A stretch of DNA of 64,000 bases from Micromonospora alfalfae (GTDB lineage: Bacteria > Actinomycetota > Actinomycetes > Mycobacteriales > Micromonosporaceae), in assembly GCF_022230925.1 (NCBI RefSeq), contig NZ_JAKKFH010000023.1:1-64000 (forward strand). Direction: 5' to 3'. Shown here piece by piece: positions 1 through 7,654 of this stretch; the first letter of the stretch is position 1; each line of letters starts with the position of its first letter. Both the position numbers and the translations under genes were made by a program. The notes under the pieces are model-generated. The model made no database searches. It worked only from the letters and a program-made list of their open reading frames with translations, and was not told where the DNA came from.

Positions 1-105
1 TCATTTTTTTTTGAATGCTCACCGGACCACCGTGACCTCCCCCCTTTCCCCACCCGACGCCCTTCCGACCTGCCGGCACGCACCGCGCACCCCGCGCCCC
101 GGCTC

Positions 106-182
106 ATGATCGTGCTCGATCCAGGAAGTAGTGGCCTCCCCGTCTAGGGAGGCCACTACTTCCATGTTCGAGCACGATCATC
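106..182. repeat. Long imperfect palindrome, copy A of a pair flanking the DUF559 gene
   Basis: Two arms of about 35 nt with 32 matching positions surround a 6-nt loop near 141-146. The outer arm reads ATGATCGTGCTCGA and the inner arm GGAAGTAGTGGCCTCCC. The only mismatched block is TCCA against ACAT between the two parts. A closely related palindrome lies at 1178-1251 in inverted orientation. The element abuts the stop codon of the gene at 184. It could fold as a strong hairpin in DNA or RNA. Confidence 0.9.
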
Positions 183-183
183 G

Positions 184-1086
184 TCAGCGGGGGGAGCGCG
201 AGCGTGCCCGCAGAGCGGCCCGGACCTCGGCGAGAAACCCATCGAAGTCGTCCCGGAGGCGCTTGGCGGTCAGGTGCAGCACGATCCACTCGCCGCCGAG
301 CAGTCGGTTGAGGCGTTGCCGGTCCCGATGGAACTGCTCGGGGTCGTCGTGCCAGAGGCCGTCGTACTCCACCGCGACCTTGAACTGCGGCCAGGCCAAA
401 TCCAGGCGGGCCACGAATCGGCCCTGCTCGGCCACTACCCACTGAGTCTCCGGTCTCGGCAGGCCGGCCAGCACCAGCCCGACCCGGGTGCGGGACTCCT
501 GAGGGGACTCAGCTCCCGCGTCGGCGAGGTCGACCGCGCGTAGCAGCGATCGCCAGCCGCGTCGACCGGCCCGGCTCAGCGCGTACTCGCGCAGGTCTGG
601 CACGGTCGTCTGCCGCTTGGCCAGCATGGCGTCGATGACGACCACCGCCTCGATCACATCAAGCCAACGGGCCAGGTCCCAGCAGGTACGCGCCGGGCTG
701 GTCACCGTGACGCCGGCCCGGTCCACGGTGTCGCCGGAGTCGATCTCCCCGTGGTGGACCCGGATGCCGGCGCTCGGGCCGATCCGGCTGGCGGCGGGAA
801 CGAGGACGTCGACCGGCTCGCTCGCGTTGGGCTTCCCGCAGCCGTACAGGCCGGCGGCAGCGCGTCCTGCGATGGCCGCACCGGGTGGGACCAGCCAGCG
901 TCCGACGGCGGTGCATCTGATGGTGTGGGTGACCGCGATCTGGGCATCGGCGTAGACGTCGCGGAAGAGCGGTCGCCACGCCGAGCTGCGTAGCTCATTG
1001 CGGGTCAGTAGGCCTCGCGAGACGGCGGTCGAGCCACGGAAGACCCGACCCCGTAACTGCGGCGGCCGACGAGGAATTTTCGGCAT
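184..1086 (-). CDS. DUF559 domain protein with AbiEi-like N-terminus (Vsr-like nuclease fold)
   Basis: 300 aa. The N-terminal third (VSRGLLTRNELRS, then FRDVYAD) looks like the AbiEi-type winged-helix region that often precedes DUF559 in actinobacteria. The C-terminal 90 residues carry the DUF559/Vsr-like core, with RLDLAWP, VAVEYDG and WH in the usual order. The family is related to restriction-endonuclease-fold proteins; substrate and partner are unknown. I chose the ATG at 1086, with GAGG 5-9 nt upstream. A longer in-frame start at 1179 would run into the flanking palindrome. No cognate AbiEii toxin gene is adjacent. The gene sits alone between the two inverted palindromes. Confidence 0.8.
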   Translation of the reverse strand: MPKIPRRPPQLRGRVFRGSTAVSRGLLTRNELRSSAWRPLFRDVYADAQIAVTHTIRCTAVGRWLVPPGAAIAGRAAAGLYGCGKPNASEPVDVLVPAASRIGPSAGIRVHHGEIDSGDTVDRAGVTVTSPARTCWDLARWLDVIEAVVVIDAMLAKRQTTVPDLREYALSRAGRRGWRSLLRAVDLADAGAESPQESRTRVGLVLAGLPRPETQWVVAEQGRFVARLDLAWPQFKVAVEYDGLWHDDPEQFHRDRQRLNRLLGGEWIVLHLTAKRLRDDFDGFLAEVRAALRARSRSPR

Positions 1087-1177
1087 GGGCCTCAGGCTGG
1101 CCGAACCTCCCCGCGTCACGCTGCCCCTGTGGATAACCACAGCCACCACACCGGCGCCGATGCGCGTCGTTATCCCC

Positions 1178-1251
1178 ATGATCGCGCTCGAACATGGATG
1201 TAGTGGCCTCCGCTTTTCGGGAGGCCACTACATCCTGGATCGAGCGCGATC
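1178..1251. repeat. Long imperfect palindrome, copy B, inverted relative to copy A
   Basis: The left arm (ATCGCGCTCGAACATGG, then ATGTAGTGGCCTCC) pairs with a right arm ending in GATCGAGCGCGATC. The mismatched CCA/ACAT block occurs on the opposite side from copy A, so the two copies face each other. Two base pairs differ from copy A on both arms at once (GTG to GCG in the outer stem, GAAG to GATG in the inner stem), so pairing is kept. Confidence 0.9.
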
Positions 1252-1261
1252 TTGCCGGGCG

Positions 1262-1515
1262 GGCGCGTGGTGCGTGGCGCGTGGGCGTGGGGCGTGGGCG
1301 TGGAGCGCATTGGCCGTGGCGCGGAGCGCCTGGGGCGCGGCGCGTGGCGCGTGCGGCATGGGCCTGGCGCGTGGCCCCTGGGGCATGGGCGTGGCGCGTG
1401 GAGTGCGTTTGGCGTGGGCGTGGAGGGCGTTGGGGCGTGGGCGTGGGCGTGGGGCGTGGGGCGTGGGGCGTGGGGCGTGGGCGTGGGCGTGGGCGTGGGC
1501 GTGGGGCGTGGAGGG
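1262..1515. repeat. GC-rich degenerate tandem repeat (GGGCGTG units)
   Basis: About 250 nt built from GCGTGG, GGGCGTG and GCGTGGGGCGTG units, most regular at 1425-1510. The plus strand is strongly G-rich, with many GGG runs that could form G-quadruplexes. Open frames across it give only low-complexity Ala/Trp/Gly/Arg or Pro/His/Ala strings and are not credible genes. It lies 3' of the gene at 1526-2170 and, together with palindrome B, fills the 439-nt gap 1087-1525. Confidence 0.85.
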
Positions 1516-1525
1516 TGGGGGCGGG

Positions 1526-2170
1526 TTAGGCGGCGGTGGACCAGATGGCGCGGAAGGCGGCGGCTTCACCGGAGAGCCATCGTTCGATCTGGTCGGGCTT
1601 GGCGTCGGTGGGCATGCGGTGGGCCAGGCCGCGGCGGACGTCGACCAGGACCGGCTCGGCGTGCGGGAGCACAGCGTCCATGTGTCGGGCCATCAGGTGC
1701 AGGGTGGCGAGCACCGACTCCTCGCTCGGTGGGGTCTCGTCGAAGTGCAGGCGGACCGCTTCGGCGCGACCGTCGGCGTGGCGTACCCCGAAATGGGGGT
1801 TGATCTTGACGGGCAGGTCGCCCAGCATGGCCAGGGCGTCGCGGGTCTGGGCGAGATCGACAGCGGCCGGCTCGCCGAGGGAGTGCAGCCAGGTAGTGGC
1901 ACCGGGAACGAGCGCCTGGTAGAGCGGGCGCCACCGCGGCTTGACGATGTCGGCCACCCCGGCAAGGTGCGTGCCGCCGGTGTGGAAGGCGATGTCGGCC
2001 TTGAGCGCCTTGACGAACTGGCCGTGCGGGTTGAAGCCGGACCGGCTGGCGCGCTGCTTGCGCAGCCCGCCCACGAAGGTCGCCTTGGTGGGGCCGGTGC
2101 GGTCGACGTAGCGGGTGAAACCGAGCAGTGTCGCGTAGGGGGTGAGGGGCGTGGAGGCGGGAGCGGTCAC
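1526..2170 (-). CDS. Hypothetical protein, 214 aa
   Basis: I do not recognise a named domain. The protein is soluble, with no signal peptide or membrane segment and a balanced, ordered composition. It carries conserved-looking stretches such as YATLLGFTRYVD, GFNPHGQFVKALK and PVKINPHFGVRHADG. The GTG start at 2170 has a GGGAGGA Shine-Dalgarno 5 nt upstream. A perfect 8-bp inverted repeat lies about 40 nt upstream (2209-2234), so the gene may be under a dedicated repressor. It is the only gene between the GC-rich repeat and the helicase terminator. Confidence 0.7.
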   Translation of the reverse strand: MTAPASTPLTPYATLLGFTRYVDRTGPTKATFVGGLRKQRASRSGFNPHGQFVKALKADIAFHTGGTHLAGVADIVKPRWRPLYQALVPGATTWLHSLGEPAAVDLAQTRDALAMLGDLPVKINPHFGVRHADGRAEAVRLHFDETPPSEESVLATLHLMARHMDAVLPHAEPVLVDVRRGLAHRMPTDAKPDQIERWLSGEAAAFRAIWSTAA

Positions 2171-2208
2171 GGGCGTCCTCCCGGATCGTAATCCTGCAGG
2201 TCAGGAAC

Positions 2209-2234
2209 TCGATTAGTACATACATTCTAATCGA
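2209..2234. promoter_or_regulatory. Perfect inverted repeat, candidate operator
   Basis: TCGATTAG and CTAATCGA are separated by 10 nt in an AT-rich patch, 39-64 nt upstream of the GTG at 2170. The symmetry and position suit a dimeric repressor. The cognate regulator is not identifiable here. Confidence 0.45.
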
Positions 2235-2284
2235 CAGGTCTGACATCGCCCAGCCAGAGAAGGGGTGCGGAAGACGCGACAAAA

Positions 2285-2313
2285 GGGAGTCGTCCGGCGT
2301 TCGGACGACTCCC
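2285..2313 (-). terminator. Intrinsic terminator of the DUF3516 helicase gene
   Basis: A perfect 12-bp stem (GGGAGTCGTCCG and its complement) with a 5-nt loop begins 15 nt after the helicase stop codon. On the minus strand it is followed by CTTTTGT, a short U-rich tail. Confidence 0.8.
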
Positions 2314-2327
2314 TTCTGAGACGCTTG

Positions 2328-4841
2328 CTAGAGCTGGCCGACGTCGGTGATCCGCACGACCGCCGCACCGACCTCGTCCGAGGCCACCAGGTCGATCTCG
2401 GCGCTGATGCCCCAGTCGTGGTCGCAGTCCGGGTCGTCGAAGATCTGCCGTACGGTCCACCGCTCCCGGCCCTGCTCGATCATGAGCAGCGCCGGACCGC
2501 GGGCGTCCGGCCCGACCCCGATCGAGTCGTACGCCTCGAAGTACGGCGCCAGGGCGTCGGCCCACGCGTCGTAGTCCCAGCCGTCCTCGGCGTCCAACTC
2601 GGCGAGCAGGTCCCAGCGGCGCAGCGCGGCCAACTCGACGCGGCGGAACAGCGCGTTGCGCACCAGTACCCGGAACGCCCGCGCGTTGCGGGTCACCGCC
2701 GGTGGCCGATCGGTCAGGGCGGCGTGCGCCTGGGCGACCTCGGCCACGTCGGACGGGTTGCGCAGCCGCTCCCACTCGTCGATGAGGCTGGAGTCGACCT
2801 GGCGGACCAGCTCGCCCAACCACTCGATGAGGTCGATCAGCTCCTCGGTCTTGGCGTCCTCGGGCACTGTCTGGCGCAGCGTCTTGTACGCGTCGGCCAG
2901 GTAGCGCAGGACGAGACCCTCCGAGCGGGTCAGCCCGTAGAACTGCACGTACTCGGTGAAGGTCATGGCCCGCTCGTACATGTCGCGGACGACGGCCTTG
3001 GGGGAGAGCTGGTGGTCGGCGACCCAGGGGTGACCCTGCCGGTACATCTCGTACGCGGCCTCCAGCAGCTCGGCCAGGGGCTTCGGGTGGGTCACCTCGT
3101 CGAGCAGTTCGAGGCGCGCCTCGTACTCGATGCCCTCTGCCTTCATGGCGGCGACCGCCTCGCCGCGCGCCTTGAACTGCTGCGCGGAGAGAATCTGCCG
3201 GGGGTCGTCCAGGATCGACTCGATGACGCTCAGCACGTCGAGCGGGTACGACGGGGACTCGGCGTCGAGCAGCTCGATGGTGGCCAGCGCGAGAGGGGAG
3301 AGCGGCTGGTTGAGGGCGAAGTCGAGCTGGAGGTCGACGGTGAGCCGGATCCGCCGGCCGGTCTCGTCCGGCTCGGGCAGCTCCTCGACTACCCCGCCGG
3401 CACGCAGGGCCCGGTAGATGGCGATCGCCCGGCGGATGTGCCGACGCTGCGCGGCCGGCTCCTCGTGGTTGTCGGTGAGCAGGTGCCGCATCGCGGTGAA
3501 CGCGTCCCCGGGCCGGCCGATGACGTTGAGCAGCATCGAGTGGCTGACCTGGAAGCTGGAGGTCAGTGGTTCCGGCTCGGCGTCGACGAGTCGGTCGAAG
3601 GTGGGCTGGCCCCAGCCGATCGAGCCCTCCGGCGGCTTCTTGCGGACCACCTTGCGCCGCTTCTTCGGGTCGTCACCGGCCTTGGCGAGAGCCTTCTCGT
3701 TGTCGATGACGTGCTCCGGGGCCTGCACCACGACCCGGCCGATGGTGTCGTAGCCGGCCCGGCCGGCCCGCCCGGCGATCTGGTGGAACTCCCGGTTCTT
3801 CAGCAGCCGGGTACGGACCCCGTCGTACTTGGACAGGCCGGTGAACAGCACAGTGCGGATCGGCACGTTGATGCCGACGCCGAGGGTGTCGGTGCCGCAG
3901 ATGACCTTGAGCAGGCCGGCCTGGGCGAGGGTCTCCACCAGGCGGCGGTACTTGGGCAGCATGCCGGCGTGGTGCACGCCGATGCCGTGCCGGACCAGTC
4001 GGGACAGCGTCTTGCCGAAGCCGGCGGTGAACCGGAAACCACCGATCGCCTCGGCGATCATGTCCTTCTCGGCGCGGGTGCAGACGTTGACGCTGGTCAG
4101 CGCCTGGGCGCGTTCCAGCGCGGCGGCCTGGGTGAAGTGCACCACGTACACCGGGGCCTGCTTGGTCTCCAGCAGCTCCTCCAGCGTCTCGTGCAGCGGC
4201 GTCATCGCGTACGAGAAGATGAGCGGGACCGGCCGCTCCGCAGTGCGCACGACGGCGGTCGGCCGCCCGGTGCGCCGGGTCAGGTCGTCGACGAAGCGGG
4301 TGGTGTCCCCCAGGGTGGCGGACATCAGGATGAACTGGGCCTGCGGCAGCTCGATGATCGGCACCTGCCACGCCCAGCCCCGGTCGGGCTCGGCGTAGAA
4401 GTGGAACTCATCCATGATCACCTGGCCGACGTCGGCCTTCGTGCCCTCGCGCAGCGCCAGGTTCGCCAGGATCTCCGCGGTGCAGCAGATGATCGGGGCG
4501 TCGGCGTTGACGCTGGCGTCGCCGGTGAGCATGCCGACGTTCTCGGCGCCGAAGACCTCGCAGAGCGCGAAGAACTTCTCCGACACCAATGCCTTGATCG
4601 GCGCGGTGTAGAAGGTCGTCCGGCTGTCGGCGAGGGCGGCGAAGTGCGCGGCGATCGCCACCAGGCTCTTACCCGAGCCGGTGGGCGTGTTCATGATCAG
4701 GTTGGCGCCGGAGACGATCTCGATGACCGCCTCTTCCTGATGGGGGTAGAGGTCGAGGCCGCGCTCCTTCGCCCAGCCGGCGAACGCGTCGAAGAGGGTG
4801 TCGGGGTCGGCGCTTGTCGGCAGCGCGGCGGTGAGCGTCAT
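2328..4841 (-). CDS. Ski2-like DEAD/DEAH-box RNA helicase with DUF3516
   Basis: 837 aa superfamily 2 helicase. Visible motifs are Q-motif-like YPHQEEAV (about 32), Walker A TPTGSGKS (about 52), DEFH (motif II, about 145), SAT (motif III), GVHHAGMLPKYR and the motif VI string HQIAGRAGRAG (about 350). The C-terminal half (from about 410) matches the actinobacterial DUF3516 extension. Family knowledge suggests ATP-dependent RNA unwinding in RNA turnover or ribosome work; the exact substrate is unknown. It is cytoplasmic and a single-gene unit with a clear terminator. The ATG at 4841 has only a weak Shine-Dalgarno (GGACAGG, 2 nt away). Confidence 0.9.
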   Translation of the reverse strand: MTLTAALPTSADPDTLFDAFAGWAKERGLDLYPHQEEAVIEIVSGANLIMNTPTGSGKSLVAIAAHFAALADSRTTFYTAPIKALVSEKFFALCEVFGAENVGMLTGDASVNADAPIICCTAEILANLALREGTKADVGQVIMDEFHFYAEPDRGWAWQVPIIELPQAQFILMSATLGDTTRFVDDLTRRTGRPTAVVRTAERPVPLIFSYAMTPLHETLEELLETKQAPVYVVHFTQAAALERAQALTSVNVCTRAEKDMIAEAIGGFRFTAGFGKTLSRLVRHGIGVHHAGMLPKYRRLVETLAQAGLLKVICGTDTLGVGINVPIRTVLFTGLSKYDGVRTRLLKNREFHQIAGRAGRAGYDTIGRVVVQAPEHVIDNEKALAKAGDDPKKRRKVVRKKPPEGSIGWGQPTFDRLVDAEPEPLTSSFQVSHSMLLNVIGRPGDAFTAMRHLLTDNHEEPAAQRRHIRRAIAIYRALRAGGVVEELPEPDETGRRIRLTVDLQLDFALNQPLSPLALATIELLDAESPSYPLDVLSVIESILDDPRQILSAQQFKARGEAVAAMKAEGIEYEARLELLDEVTHPKPLAELLEAAYEMYRQGHPWVADHQLSPKAVVRDMYERAMTFTEYVQFYGLTRSEGLVLRYLADAYKTLRQTVPEDAKTEELIDLIEWLGELVRQVDSSLIDEWERLRNPSDVAEVAQAHAALTDRPPAVTRNARAFRVLVRNALFRRVELAALRRWDLLAELDAEDGWDYDAWADALAPYFEAYDSIGVGPDARGPALLMIEQGRERWTVRQIFDDPDCDHDWGISAEIDLVASDEVGAAVVRITDVGQL

Positions 4842-4953
4842 AGCCTGTCCATGGTGCCTGGATCATGCCCCGGTACGCCAACCCGGCCCGCACCGGACCC
4901 CCGTCCGGGCGTCCCGAATGCGTCGCCGCGTTGTGGTTCGGGCGTTTCGCCGG

Positions 4954-5661
4954 TCACCGTCGGCGGTACAGCAGGTCGGCGACCGGCCGACCGGCCGTGA
5001 TCGCCCGTCGCTCGAACTTCGTCACCGGGCGGTGCGCCGGCCGCGGCGCGAAGCCGCCGTACGCGTCCACCAGCTCCGGGTCCGCCTCCAGGGTCTCCCG
5101 CATCGCCTCGGCGTACTCGGCCCAGTCGGTCGCGCAGTGCAGCATGCCGCCGGACCGCAGCCGGGACCGCAGCAGCGCCACGTGCGCCGGCTGGATGATC
5201 CGCCGCTTGTGGTGGCGGGTCTTCGGCCACGGGTCCGGGAAGAAGATGTGTACAGCGTCCAACACGCCCTCGGACAAGCCGCTGACCAGTGACAACGCGT
5301 CGCCCTCCGCCACCCGTACGTTGCGCAGGCCACCGCGCTCCACCAGGTCGAGCAGGTTGGCGATTCCCGGCGTGTGCACCTCCACCGCCAGATAATCTCG
5401 ATCCGGGTCGGCGGCAGCCATCGCAGCGGTGCTGTCGCCCATGCCCGAGCCGATCTCCAGCACCACCGGCGCCCGGCGACCGAACAGGTCGGCCAGGTCG
5501 ACGGGCAGCACAGGTCCGTCCGGCACGTCCAGGCCGTACACGGGCCAGAGCCTGCTCAGCGCGTCGGTCTGCCGGTCGCTCATCCGACCCCGGCGGGGGT
5601 GGAACGTGCGGATCGTCCGGCTCGCGGGCGGGACGGCGGGGTCATGGTCGGTGGCTGTCAC
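4954..5661 (-). CDS. trmB: tRNA (guanine-N7-)-methyltransferase
   Basis: 235 aa class I SAM-dependent methyltransferase that makes m7G46 in tRNA. The SAM loop EIGSGMGDS, the family signature HIFFPDPWPKTRHHKRR and the C-terminal TKFERRA are all present. I chose the GTG at 5661 because it keeps the conserved N-terminal block RTIRTFHPRRGRMSDRQ, which other TrmB proteins share. The ATG at 5583 would cut this block and leave 209 aa. It lies 112 nt downstream of the helicase start on the same strand. Confidence 0.93.
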   Translation of the reverse strand: MTATDHDPAVPPASRTIRTFHPRRGRMSDRQTDALSRLWPVYGLDVPDGPVLPVDLADLFGRRAPVVLEIGSGMGDSTAAMAAADPDRDYLAVEVHTPGIANLLDLVERGGLRNVRVAEGDALSLVSGLSEGVLDAVHIFFPDPWPKTRHHKRRIIQPAHVALLRSRLRSGGMLHCATDWAEYAEAMRETLEADPELVDAYGGFAPRPAHRPVTKFERRAITAGRPVADLLYRRR

Positions 5662-5794
5662 AGCGACCCGAGCGTACGCGACGCCGCCGGCGGATCGGAT
5701 GTGATGTGCGACCGGAAATGAGAGGATCCAACTGGTACGGCAGGTCGGGTGTTCCACCGCCCGACCCGGCCGCACGGCGTCGAGAGGGGGCATC

Positions 5795-6430
5795 GTGACA
5801 GTGACCCGCGGCGTCGTGACCCTGTCGCTGGTGACCGTGCTGGCCGGCCCCCTGTTGACCTCCACGCCCGCCCTCGCCGCGCCTGCCGCAGTCGCTCTTG
5901 CGTCCCCGTCTGCCGTCGCCGGTCTTGCCGCGCCCGAGCGGGCCGTCGCCGTCGGGCTTGCGCCGCAGCCCGGAGGGCCGCCCGGCGGAGCGCCCCAACC
6001 GACGCCGGCGGTGGACATCTTCGTCGAGGTCAGCCCCAGCACTGTGCAGCCCGGTTACCTGGTCGGCATCCGGGCCAGTTGTCGGGACAACTCGGTGGGC
6101 GCCACGGTGGTCTCCGACGCCTTCGGGGCGGTCGGCGTGCAGCCGCAGCGCGGGGTGCTCACGGCCGCGCCGATGGTCCGCGAGCGCACCCGCCCCGGCA
6201 ACTACCGGGTCAAGCTGGAGTGCCGCGACGGCGAGACCGCCTCGACGATGCTCCAGGTGGTGAAGAAGGTCCCCGTCCAGCCCAGCCGTGGTCCGGCGAC
6301 CGGCTTCGGGGGGAGCACCGGCGGGATGACCGGCAGGCTGCTGCTGCCCGGCGGCGCGGCACTGATCATCACCGGTCTGATCGTCGCCGTGATGGCGCTG
6401 CGCCGCCCCCGAGCCGCCGCGCGTCGCTGA
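5795..6430 (+). CDS. Secreted protein with C-terminal membrane anchor, next to sortase
   Basis: 211 aa. An N-terminal signal peptide ends near ALAA (about 28), followed by an Ala/Pro-rich linker to about 70 and a small beta-rich domain (VDIFVEVSPSTVQPG to LQVVKK, about 74-165) that resembles extracellular Ig-like modules. A single hydrophobic helix (about 180-203) and an Arg-rich tail RRPRAAARR finish it. I see no LPxTG-type sorting signal. The GTG start has GAGAGGGGG about 4 nt upstream. It ends 7 nt before the sortase gene, so the two form an operon. Function is unknown; the sortase link is contextual. Confidence 0.75.
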   Translation: MTVTRGVVTLSLVTVLAGPLLTSTPALAAPAAVALASPSAVAGLAAPERAVAVGLAPQPGGPPGGAPQPTPAVDIFVEVSPSTVQPGYLVGIRASCRDNSVGATVVSDAFGAVGVQPQRGVLTAAPMVRERTRPGNYRVKLECRDGETASTMLQVVKKVPVQPSRGPATGFGGSTGGMTGRLLLPGGAALIITGLIVAVMALRRPRAAARR

Positions 6431-6437
6431 GGCCGCC

Positions 6438-7391
6438 ATGACGATCTTCCGCCCCACGCCGCCGCCGGCCGGTTCACGCCCGCCGTCGCCTGGTCGTCCC
6501 GCCTCGCCGCCGGACGCTGCCCGTCACCCGTTCGCCGGCCGTCCCGCCTCGCCGCCGGAAGTTGCCCGCCAGCCGTTCGCCGGCCGCCCCGCCTCGCCGC
6601 CCGATGACGTTCGGCTGCCCTTGGACGACGGTTGGCCGGGCGACCGCCCGCCAAGGCCCCACCGCTCGCTGGATCCTGACCGCTCGCCGGAACCAGACCG
6701 CTCGCCGGATCCCGACCGCCCGTCGGTGGCCGCGCGTCCGCCGACCGCCGTCGCCCCCCGGCGTAGTCGTCCCTCCGGCCGCAGCCCCTGGTCCGTACCG
6801 TTGGCTGTGGTGTTGGTGTTGGTCGGGGTCTTCGCCACCGGGGCCGGGCTGGGTCGTTCGGTGGGCCCGTTCGACCTGGCCCCGACCGGCGGCGACCGTC
6901 CGGCTCGCACCGAGTCGGTCGGCTTGTCGGCCAGTCGGCCGGTGCGCCTCTCGGTGCCGGCGATCAAGGTGACCGCGCCGGTGGCGCCCGTCGGGCAGGC
7001 GCGGGACGGCTCGATCGCCGTGCCGCCGTTGGAACGGCACAACGAGACCGGCTGGTACGACCAGGGCCCCACGCCCGGTGAGCCTGGCCCTGCGGTGATC
7101 GTCGGGCACGTGGACACGAAGACCGGTCCGTCGGTCTTCTACGACCTGGGCAAGCTGCACCCCGGCGACCTGATCGAGGTGGCCCGGGCGGACGAGTCGG
7201 TGGTGGTGTTCCGGGTCGACACCGTGGAGCACTTCCCGAAGGACCAGTTGCCCGCCGAGCGGATCTACGGCCACGACGGGCCACCCGGGCTGCGGTTGAT
7301 CACCTGCGGCGGGCAGTTCATCGGGGGCCGTACCGGCTACGCCGACAACGTCATCGCCTTCGCCACCCTCCAGTCCTCCCGCAAGTCCTGA
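6438..7391 (+). CDS. Class F sortase with repetitive proline-rich N-terminus
   Basis: 317 aa. The first 115 residues are cytoplasmic, disordered and repetitive: three 15-residue units beginning RPASPP (20, 35 and 50) and a DPDRSPEPDRSP tract. One membrane helix lies at about 118-138. The extracellular sortase barrel has the catalytic triad His224 (GHVDT), Cys290 (LITCGG) and Arg298 (GGRTGYADN), typical of class F transpeptidases. The repeats are also visible as 45-nt DNA repeats at 6495-6600. It is co-transcribed with the secreted protein upstream. Its substrate is not obvious in this window. Confidence 0.88.
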   Translation: MTIFRPTPPPAGSRPPSPGRPASPPDAARHPFAGRPASPPEVARQPFAGRPASPPDDVRLPLDDGWPGDRPPRPHRSLDPDRSPEPDRSPDPDRPSVAARPPTAVAPRRSRPSGRSPWSVPLAVVLVLVGVFATGAGLGRSVGPFDLAPTGGDRPARTESVGLSASRPVRLSVPAIKVTAPVAPVGQARDGSIAVPPLERHNETGWYDQGPTPGEPGPAVIVGHVDTKTGPSVFYDLGKLHPGDLIEVARADESVVVFRVDTVEHFPKDQLPAERIYGHDGPPGLRLITCGGQFIGGRTGYADNVIAFATLQSSRKS

Positions 7392-7474
7392 GGTCGACCC
7401 CGGCCTGGCCGGCGGGGCCGTTCCGCTCGTCTGGCCGTCGGTCTGTCCGCTCGGCCGACCCTCGGCCGCTGCCG

Positions 7475-7553
7475 TTGATCGACTCGGGATCATTGACGTC
7501 GCGGTATCGGGCCGGCCGGGACACCCCGGTTTCAGTGAACCCGAGTGGATCAA
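7475..7553. repeat. Dispersed 78-bp intergenic repeat, copy 1
   Basis: The ends are inverted (TTGATCGACTCGGG and CCCGAGTGGATCAA, one mismatch), with a central block GGACACCCCGGTTTCAG. A second copy in the same orientation is at 9837-9913. The two bracket the divergent genes at 7655-8530 and 8845-9813. Confidence 0.85.
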
Positions 7554-7571
7554 GTCGGCGGGAGCGCCGGG

Positions 7572-7654
7572 GCAGCGTCGGCGGCGGGCGCCGGGGGCAG
7601 CGTCGGCGGGAGCGCCGGGCAGCGTCGGCGAGGGCCCCGGGGACAGCGTCGGCG
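7572..7654. repeat. Degenerate short tandem repeat at a gene 3' end
   Basis: The 12-mer GCAGCGTCGGCG recurs at 7572, 7597 and 7619, with a one-base variant at 7643. The spacing is 22-25 nt, with GGGAGCGCCGG between copies. It runs up to the stop codon of the hydrolase gene at 7655. Confidence 0.75.

Noticed and set aside
106..182. Palindrome A as a simple transcription terminator
   Set aside because: It is much longer than other terminators here, has no U-tract and has a facing sister copy upstream of the same gene.
1262..1515. Possible CRISPR-like array
   Set aside because: The repeats are short, contiguous and degenerate, with no unique spacers and no cas genes.
2265..5000. A 911-codon open frame on the plus strand
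   Set aside because: It lies wholly opposite the helicase gene, has the repetitive Leu/Gly/Val/Asp/Arg makeup of antisense high-GC sequence, and shows no domain or ribosome site.
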